A stretch of DNA of 64,000 bases from Paraconiothyrium sp. Pb-2020 (Eukaryota; Ascomycota; Dothideomycetes; Pleosporales; Didymosphaeriaceae). Below, in pieces: positions 57,467 through 64,000 of this stretch (position 1 is the first letter of the stretch; each line of letters begins with the position of its first letter). Location: positions 2,852,001 through 2,916,000 of the forward strand of contig JAJUBI010000002.1 of NCBI GenBank assembly GCA_022419385.1. The letters are read 5' to 3'. The notes under the pieces are model-generated. The model did not search any database. It was given only the letters and a program-made list of their open reading frames with translations, and was not told the DNA's origin. The position numbers were made by a program, and so were the translations under genes.

Positions 57467-60400
57467 GATGCTACTGTGTAGATGGAAAGCGCCTAAGATG
57501 TGTTGGAGTAGATGTAAGAAGTTGGTGCTGAAAGAATGTATCGAGCTCTGCTCCGGATAAATCAACAAGTAACGCGCTGCGCAGTGAATGTAAGGTCTGC
57601 AGAACGAAGAACAGGAAGCTCAATATATTGATGGTGAGCGTTAGACAGGAACAGAAGCTTGATATATATGCAAGCAAATCACTTAGGCCCAAGACATGTG
57701 GGCGTCCCACGAGCTGACGTCGTACTGTGGGCCTTCTAGTGAACGGGGAGTGTTTGATGGATTTCTTGGTGCATGGTTTCTGCGGTGCCTAGGTATGACT
57801 GAGGCGTCCGTCGACGACTTCACGAAAAGTGGGACAGACTCTGCAGCAAAGAAAAGAGCAATGGTCAATATGCACGATTACCGGATTTCCGACCAATGAA
57901 ATGACGCGAGTATACCAAAAGAGCAACATTTTTGGAACGTATATTAGGATGACACAAGTTCTTGGCCCAACAGCAGTCGTCAGAGAGGTTGCAGCCAAGC
58001 TAGCCACAGGAGGAGTGACACAACTTTGGCAGTCCCAAGATAGTGTTGTGGCGCGGATAGCCGGACATCTGAAGCCCGTCGCGTCTCGGAAAAGCTATTC
58101 AGGGGTTGCCGCGGCCGAGCACCCAAAATCATATGTACAGAAAACAGGCGTTTGCTCTCGGCAGTGTCATAGGAAATGCCGGATTTAAGGCGCGGTTTCC
58201 ATTGCAAGATAAAAACCGGCTCGGTTGCGCTGATTGGGGTGGAGGATATATGGAAGCCTCGGACTGCAGATGTAGTGAGAGTGTTTACAGGAGCTGGCAC
58301 AAGGTGGGATGCATCGATGTTTATGGCCTACTTAGATTAGTACAGCCGTCTCCGAGTTGTCGTGGTGAATACTGCGGGATACTGCTGCGTGCTCGACCTT
58401 CCACTTGTGTCGCTATAACGATGTTGCCAGGCAGCATGAAACTGTGTCCTGTTTTTGAATGAAAGCTGATGGATACCGGGCCAATTTGCACCGTGTAGCA
58501 AGCAATGTCAACCACGTCTGAGGGGTATGCGGTCCTGCAAGATTGGAAACCCAGACATTGACGGGTCGACACGGCGGGCCAAGCAGACTCGCGGTGCAAG
58601 CAAAGACCCTCTTCGTCGCTTGCTGTGACGCAACAGTGCTGTCTGGTCCATGACTGTGGCATCGTGCCGTGGCGGCCCCTGAAGAGGAGAGAACATTTGG
58701 ATTTGAGATGGCACTAGCCGGATGGATCGTTAGCGCGGATCCTGTTCCACTACCTTCACAATTACAGGCATCTCTGCATCATGACTTGCAATCTTATCCT
58801 CCTATCTTCCCCAACCGTGTAATCTTCCGACTACAATAAAGTTTCTTCATATCTCGAGTTCGCCCCTACGGCGCTACTCACAGCCCGGACTCCGCGCCGG
58901 GCCTGGACCAGCTTCGCCGCCTTGGCACATGACCGGCGTCATGTCTCCAGAAGGCTACGTGACTCGCCCGATGGCGTGGGCTCGGTTCTTCCGTTGCAAC
59001 TCTGCAGCTGTCGAGCTGCTTGAACACGCATCGTCAGTCCGCCACAAGCCACAGTGCGCTCCGGATCCCACGTGGAGAAGATCGAGTTCGCCGCACTACT
59101 GCAACCATTGTCCAACGGCGTTCGCGCCGTGACCGGGCGATTGCGATGCTCTCGACGCTGCGGCCAGCACCTGGCTATGTGCGCTTCACACCATGCTTAC
59201 CATGCTCTGGGGTCTGCATACACCACCTGCTCAGAATATCCTTACGCTAGGGCTGACGCACCCGGCCGGCTTGCGCAATTCACCACACACTTTTTGGGCC
59301 AGAATTCTGTCCAGAGTCAACCAAAGCTTGCGGAGATTGGTTTCATACAGCTCCATTATTGGCTTGCCTCGTCGCCGCACTCGCGATGCGCCTCACAAGT
59401 GGGTCTCAGCCTAGTTCGCATGTCTCCGAACTCATTCCACCCTTCAATGCTTCTCCGCCGAAAGTCCGCTGGAGAAGTTCGCCCTGTGCAAAGCACATCT
59501 GTCCTACACGACAGGCAAAGACAAGGGACGCCGTAGTAGGCATCAGAGACACGTTGGTCGGTCCCGTTGGCGAACCTCTAAGTCCAGCAGGCCATGGTAC
59601 TATCGCTATCCACTCTAGGTTTGCTCGCTACCAACAACATGGCTGCCAAATGCGAGCTAGTAACGCAGCGTCAATGCTTCTAACTGCGGATCTGTCGTGT
59701 GGACTAGTTGCACCCGGCCCCGAAAGTTCGAGAAACCAACGTCTGGGTGTGCTCTGAGACTTTAGCAGACGCGCGCTATCGAACAACTCTAGCCGTTGCT
59801 CCGTGGGCTAGACCGCGCGTTGAGGGTGCTGAGAACACAGACCCGGAGCATTCTTGTTCGCATTCTCGTCTGCAGGAGCGTGTTGTCGATGGGCATAATG
59901 ACATCAGCCACCAATGGACCAGCTCGTTTGCACAATAGATCATCTACACGTCTATGAGAGTAACCATGGATAGAACAGATATTGCTAGGATACCAGGTCT
60001 TGCTAGCGAGCTCCTGTGATGAGAGTGCGGCGAGTACACGCGATTTGCATGGCGGCCTGGGGTTGCTCGTCCACCAGCAGGCATCCCGTTTCCCAGGGAT
60101 CTTTGGCGCAACCGGCGCTGTCACAAGAACCTGTGGCTGCCCAAGGATCCACCTGGAAGCGATTTTCTGGCATCGACAGGTACAAAAGCGCGGATCGCTA
60201 GCGCCGAACGGGGCAGCGGCTGAGCAAACCTTATGTCCAAGGATCAAGGCTCTCGAGTGCGCTACCCCTCCTTGGTACCTGTCTATTCGTCCACTAAGTC
60301 CATAGCCCGTGATGACTGCCGCTAGTATCTCGGAGGTGAAGGCCGGAACTTGGTAGGGTGCAAGATTGCGTGAGCGCGAAACAATGGCACGCGGAGGTTG

Positions 60401-60495
60401 CACCTTCAAAAAGAATCCAAGACCCGAGCCCAGTTGACACTCTCTTGTGTCTGTTTGTTCACTTTTCTGGCTTGCGGAAGCAAGACTCCCCGACC
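57467..60495. other. Long region without a supported gene
   Basis: About 3 kb. The first 250 bp upstream of 57466 hold AT-rich promoter-like sequence (TATATATC near 57661). From 57700 to 60495 only mid-length frames occur on both strands (for example 57829-58188 plus, 59789-60508 minus). None has a motif or consistent splice sites. The segment 58860-60340 could be a decayed gene but nothing identifies it. Confidence 0.45.
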
Positions 60496-63291
60496 ATGGC
60501 TCCAACAAAGACGCTCGAGCTATGCAACAAAGTCACTGCCCAGGGCAACAGCATCTCTATACGCATGCTGGAGTACCTCTCCTCAGCCAAGAACCCCGTG
60601 CATGGCATCCAGACTCTTGCGAACGAGTTCCTCGACCTGAGCCGCCTCATCTGGTCGATTGAAGCTGGCTTGACAGAATCATCCCACAAGCGTAATGCAA
60701 TTCCCGCAGAAGTTACCCAAGAACTCGACAAACAGTTCCGCAGAATCAACGATGAGTTCATCGTGGTCAACCAAATGATGCTCAAGTTTCTGGACAATGA
60801 GAGCAAAAAGGGCGGCTTTGGAAGAGCATTCCGCATGATGTTCGCCGATACCGACGTTGACAAGATTCGGAACACACTGATGAAGAGCCGTGATCAGTTA
60901 AAGATGAGCTCTGCTATGTTCCGATGGTCGCTTGGAGATGCTAAAGCCGATTCACAAATGGGAATTGGGTATACTGGGCTGATCGCAGCTCTCGAGCGCT
61001 TGAATCCAGGCAAGAGTAATATTCTACTGCCTATGCAACCACCACCTACCTCGTCACCGCCCGAGGTACCGTCGAAGCAACCCTCCATGCAAGCTGTTTC
61101 GATAGATCACAGATCGCTAGACCATTCGTCTATGCAACGGGCACCGCTCGGGGGAATAGAACGTATCCCGTCTAACTTTGAACAACAACACCAACGCCCC
61201 CACACACCGCTACGAGACCGACCATCGGTGCACGACTTCCGCAGGGACGAGAAGAGAGAAGATTCCGGCATTTCCCCCGGCATCGTCGATCTCCACAATC
61301 ACTGGCGCGCTCCTAGCGTGCGATCGAGCAGCACGACTCATTCCGTTCGTGATACAATGTATCAGCACAACGGCCAATACCACGGTCAACCAGGCTATGG
61401 AGAACATTTATCAGATGAATCCGCTAGGTCCCGCGCTTATATAGATGAGGATTTGCACCACCTCTCGATTCAAGAGCGTTACTCGGTCGACCAAGCGCAC
61501 TCGAGGCAGCCAGACGGCCCGTTGGGATCGCAGTGGGTCCCCCGGCAACAAGCAGGTTCTATGCAGTCAGGTGGCAAGGGCGCTCTCGCTGACGCTGTGT
61601 ACCAAAAGAAGCACCGAGTTCTTGAACAAATGCTTGACGGTGGCGCCAGAGCGGACCCACGGCTAGAAGCCACTATGCTGCGGACAGCAGTGCAGAACCG
61701 TGACGTTGACAGCCTTGCTCTACTCTTGAGGTACGGCGCCAATGCCGACGGGCCGGACAAGGACGATGCCACCCCTCTTCTTGCCGCAGTCGAGCTCTCG
61801 TTCTTCGAAGGAGCGAAGGTACTCTTGAAAGCCGGTGCCGACCCGAATCTCTCTGCAGGCCCCAACTCCGAGTCACCATTTTGCTTAGCTGCTTGCGACA
61901 ACCGCATTGACCTGGTCCAGCTTATGCTTGCGCACGGCGGAGATGCAGGGTTCATCATGGAGAGCGGCAGCACGACGCTTGTCCAGTGCATGAACAAGAC
62001 AGTCTCGCCGAGGCTGGTCGAGCTCTTGCTAAAGAACGGTGCGGATGCCAACGCAAAGAATGGCGAAGGCGCTACCGCGCTGTTCCAGGCTATTCAAGCC
62101 AACCGAGTGGACCTGATGACAGTGCTGCTTGACAACGGTGCTGATCCCAATCTGCCTGCACCCAAGCACCCGCTCTGGCCTAGCACCTATAAGCCAAAAG
62201 CTCTTCAGCTCATGCTCTCTCGCGGTGCGGACTGGAAGAAAACGCCTGGTATAATGGAGCTGGCTTCAAGTCTGAAGAAGATGGAGTCTATCCAGATTCT
62301 CATGCAAGCGGGCGTCTCCCCCAACGTTAGGAAAGACAATATCTACACGCCTCTTTGCTCAGCGATTCGGGATAACAGCGCGGACATAGTCACCTACCTC
62401 CTGGAACATGGCGCCGATCCGAACCTCAATGCAGCCGAATATCCAGCCTTTAAATGCATAACACACAACCGAGTACACTTCCTACCGCAGCTCCTCGCCG
62501 CGGGCGTTGATCTCCGCAGTCCGAAGGGTATCATCGAAACTGCTATCGCACACAACAACAAGGATGCCCTGTTGTGGCTACTTGACCAGGGCGTATCTCC
62601 TAACGATCGTAGCCCCGTAGGAAACACGCCTCTTACGACTGCTATCCGTGAGGAACGTCTCGAGATGGTGGACATACTTCTCGCCAACGGTGCTGACCCC
62701 GCCATCCGCGGCGCAGACTGGCCTCTATGCATGGCTGTGAAGCAGCCCGCAATTCTCAAGAAGCTTCTCGCTGCTACACCTAATCCCCGCGCCTTTCGTG
62801 GAGTCATCGAGATGGCTGTCGTCGCGAACCAGCTGGAAAGCATCAAGATGCTCCTTGCAGCGGGTCTCAGTGTAGAGGACAAGAATTGCGGCGTGTTCTC
62901 ACCGCTGACAACAGCCATCCGCGAACGCCACAAGCACATCGTGCGCTATCTGCTCGATGAAGCCAACGCCGACCCGAACGCACCGGGAGAGCACCTTCCT
63001 CTCGTCAAAGCCCTGCGCAGACTGCTGCCCGGCGACACTGAGATCTTGCAAATGCTACTCACGCGTGGCGCTGACATCAACAAAATGCACCGTGGATGGA
63101 ACGCCATCCTGCAAGCCGTTGAAAACGGCGATGCCGATATATTGCGGCTGCTCATCGAGAAGGGCGGCTCTGTAGACCTCCAAGCAATCGACGAGACCGG
63201 CCGTCCTGTCGTCGATCTTGTCTCAGAGCGGGGCTGGGAGGAAGGGATGGCGTTGCTATTCCCTAATGCGCAGACGAGGCAGAAGCAGTAG
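60496..63291 (+). CDS. Ankyrin-repeat protein with fungal N-terminal helical domain
   Basis: Single exon, 931 residues from the ATG at 60496 (context ACCATGG); the frame is open 138 bases further upstream. Residues 1-150 are helical (LELCNKVTAQGNSISIRM, IQTLANEFLDLSRLIW), like the N-terminal domain of fungal NACHT/ankyrin proteins. Residues 160-355 are low-complexity, rich in Pro, Ser, His and Arg. From about 360 to 925 runs a long array of ankyrin repeats, recognisable by ALLLRYGANADGPDKDDATP, LLKAGADPNLS, LLDNGADPNLP, YLLEHGADPNLN, ILLANGADPAI. No effector domain such as NACHT is present. Probably a protein-interaction scaffold; role unknown. Confidence 0.9.
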   Translation: MAPTKTLELCNKVTAQGNSISIRMLEYLSSAKNPVHGIQTLANEFLDLSRLIWSIEAGLTESSHKRNAIPAEVTQELDKQFRRINDEFIVVNQMMLKFLDNESKKGGFGRAFRMMFADTDVDKIRNTLMKSRDQLKMSSAMFRWSLGDAKADSQMGIGYTGLIAALERLNPGKSNILLPMQPPPTSSPPEVPSKQPSMQAVSIDHRSLDHSSMQRAPLGGIERIPSNFEQQHQRPHTPLRDRPSVHDFRRDEKREDSGISPGIVDLHNHWRAPSVRSSSTTHSVRDTMYQHNGQYHGQPGYGEHLSDESARSRAYIDEDLHHLSIQERYSVDQAHSRQPDGPLGSQWVPRQQAGSMQSGGKGALADAVYQKKHRVLEQMLDGGARADPRLEATMLRTAVQNRDVDSLALLLRYGANADGPDKDDATPLLAAVELSFFEGAKVLLKAGADPNLSAGPNSESPFCLAACDNRIDLVQLMLAHGGDAGFIMESGSTTLVQCMNKTVSPRLVELLLKNGADANAKNGEGATALFQAIQANRVDLMTVLLDNGADPNLPAPKHPLWPSTYKPKALQLMLSRGADWKKTPGIMELASSLKKMESIQILMQAGVSPNVRKDNIYTPLCSAIRDNSADIVTYLLEHGADPNLNAAEYPAFKCITHNRVHFLPQLLAAGVDLRSPKGIIETAIAHNNKDALLWLLDQGVSPNDRSPVGNTPLTTAIREERLEMVDILLANGADPAIRGADWPLCMAVKQPAILKKLLAATPNPRAFRGVIEMAVVANQLESIKMLLAAGLSVEDKNCGVFSPLTTAIRERHKHIVRYLLDEANADPNAPGEHLPLVKALRRLLPGDTEILQMLLTRGADINKMHRGWNAILQAVENGDADILRLLIEKGGSVDLQAIDETGRPVVDLVSERGWEEGMALLFPNAQTRQKQ

Positions 63292-64000
63292 GTACATCGT
63301 ACGCCCGCCCATACATTTCTTTCTTGGAAGCATCAACGAACATATGCTGATCATAGAGTAGCCGTCGAAGTTTGTCACTGAGCAGTTGGCGATGGATCAC
63401 AGATGCAGTAGCGAAAGATTACCAGGGCAAGGTTATGGATAACGATGACTTTGGAAGTGAATCTAGTGGGCCATTGCCAGGGTCAAAGGAAGAGAGGAAG
63501 TCGAAGCAGTTGGATGTCGCGCAACTCGCTGAAGTGGTGTAATATTAATGTCTGCTACGGAGAGTATGGGTTGGTCTGGCGTTGGAGGCTTTCTGTTTCA
63601 GCTCGATATCCCTCGATGATTTCTTATGTCATCCTTTCATCACTTTACATGTACAGATGTACAAACGTCCTCCTAATCATACAAAACATGAGTCTATTTC
63701 GTCCCAGAAAAATCGTTCGAGTCTTCACATTCAAACGTCCAGCCAACGCATCTTCCTCACGCTTGGTATCCCATTGAGTCGCTCGCCCGGGACATTGTGA
63801 CTCGTTATATCACATGCGCAGGACTTCCTCGCTTCAGCCTGCTCGAACGTCGTTCCGCCCTTTGTACCGATCCACGCGATGGATCGTCTAATCTCGCTAC
63901 ACCTGTTAGATCACAAAGCTAATCGCTCCTTCATGCAACACGAAGCTGAGCAAAATAAGCGAGCGCAGAGCCTCTCGTACGGATCTTAGACGGAGACAGG
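63292..64000. other. Right edge, 3' flank and possible terminal exon
   Basis: No gene can be confirmed. On the minus strand a frame from 63887 to 63731 follows an acceptor-like GATTAG and ends in TGA (SIAWIGTKGGTTFEQAEARK). It might be the last exon of a gene entering from the right. Confidence 0.3.

Noticed and set aside
57829..58188. 119-codon plus-strand frame
   Set aside because: No recognisable family, no signal peptide and no splice pattern extending it.
59789..60508. 239-codon minus-strand frame
   Set aside because: No motif, biased composition, and it overlaps the start of the ankyrin gene. Could be part of a decayed gene but nothing supports it.
63731..63887. Possible terminal exon on the minus strand at the right edge
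   Set aside because: Only one acceptor-like site and about 52 codons; the rest would lie outside or in unsupported sequence.
1..64000. CRISPR arrays, bacterial operons or phage-like islands
   Set aside because: None present; all genes have fungal structure with spliceosomal introns.

Overview
The window reads as nuclear DNA of a filamentous ascomycete, most likely a dothideomycete. Genes are spaced about 0.3 to 2 kb apart on both strands and carry many short introns (about 41 to 125 bp) with GT-AG ends and CTAAC/CTGAC-like branch sites. The gene content is typically fungal: Zn2Cys6 regulator, con-10, DUF1996, rhodopsin-domain (SAT4-like) membrane protein, LPMOs, P450 and ankyrin proteins. 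Gene models were built by joining reading frames at splice sites that restore both frame and family motifs. No RNA data were available.

Left part (1-19 kb) is mainly conserved housekeeping. It holds the 3' part of a poly(A) polymerase, an Hsp70-like ATPase with a Pro/Gln-rich head, phosphatidylinositol synthase, the ribosome-biogenesis helicase DRS1, a membrane-anchored DUF3445 (heme-dependent N-demethylase-like) protein, a cupin, a ubiquitin C-terminal hydrolase and 3-isopropylmalate dehydrogenase (leucine synthesis).

Middle part (20-42 kb) mixes secreted and accessory genes with core genes. It has an AA11-like LPMO, a secreted DUF1996 protein, con-10, a four-helix MARVEL-like membrane protein, mitochondrial dihydroorotate dehydrogenase, a secreted GH28 enzyme, a CHIP-like TPR/U-box protein and an Arg/Ser-rich protein. 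A Zn2Cys6 regulator lies divergent to a PAQR receptor-like protein, followed by an SMP/C2 lipid-transfer-like protein and a 2EXR/F-box-like protein.

Right part (42-64 kb) is the most accessory. Two related MITEs lie in opposite orientation, one with perfect 112-bp arms and the other carrying RIP-like transitions. A degraded rhodopsin-domain gene lies near an intact one. Then come a P450, a secreted GH16, an AA9 LPMO and an FAD monooxygenase. A secreted Ala/Glu/Lys-rich protein follows whose 22-residue repeats each sit on their own 66-nt phase-1 exon. The window closes with a long ankyrin-repeat protein. The GH16/AA9 pair, the AA11-like LPMO and the GH28 enzyme together fit a plant- or fungal-wall-degrading lifestyle.

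The most unusual item is the exon-per-repeat gene at 56.3-57.5 kb (a LEA-like secreted protein by inference). The MITE pair at 42.8-43.6 kb comes next. I did not find a multi-gene system that is clearly new to biology.
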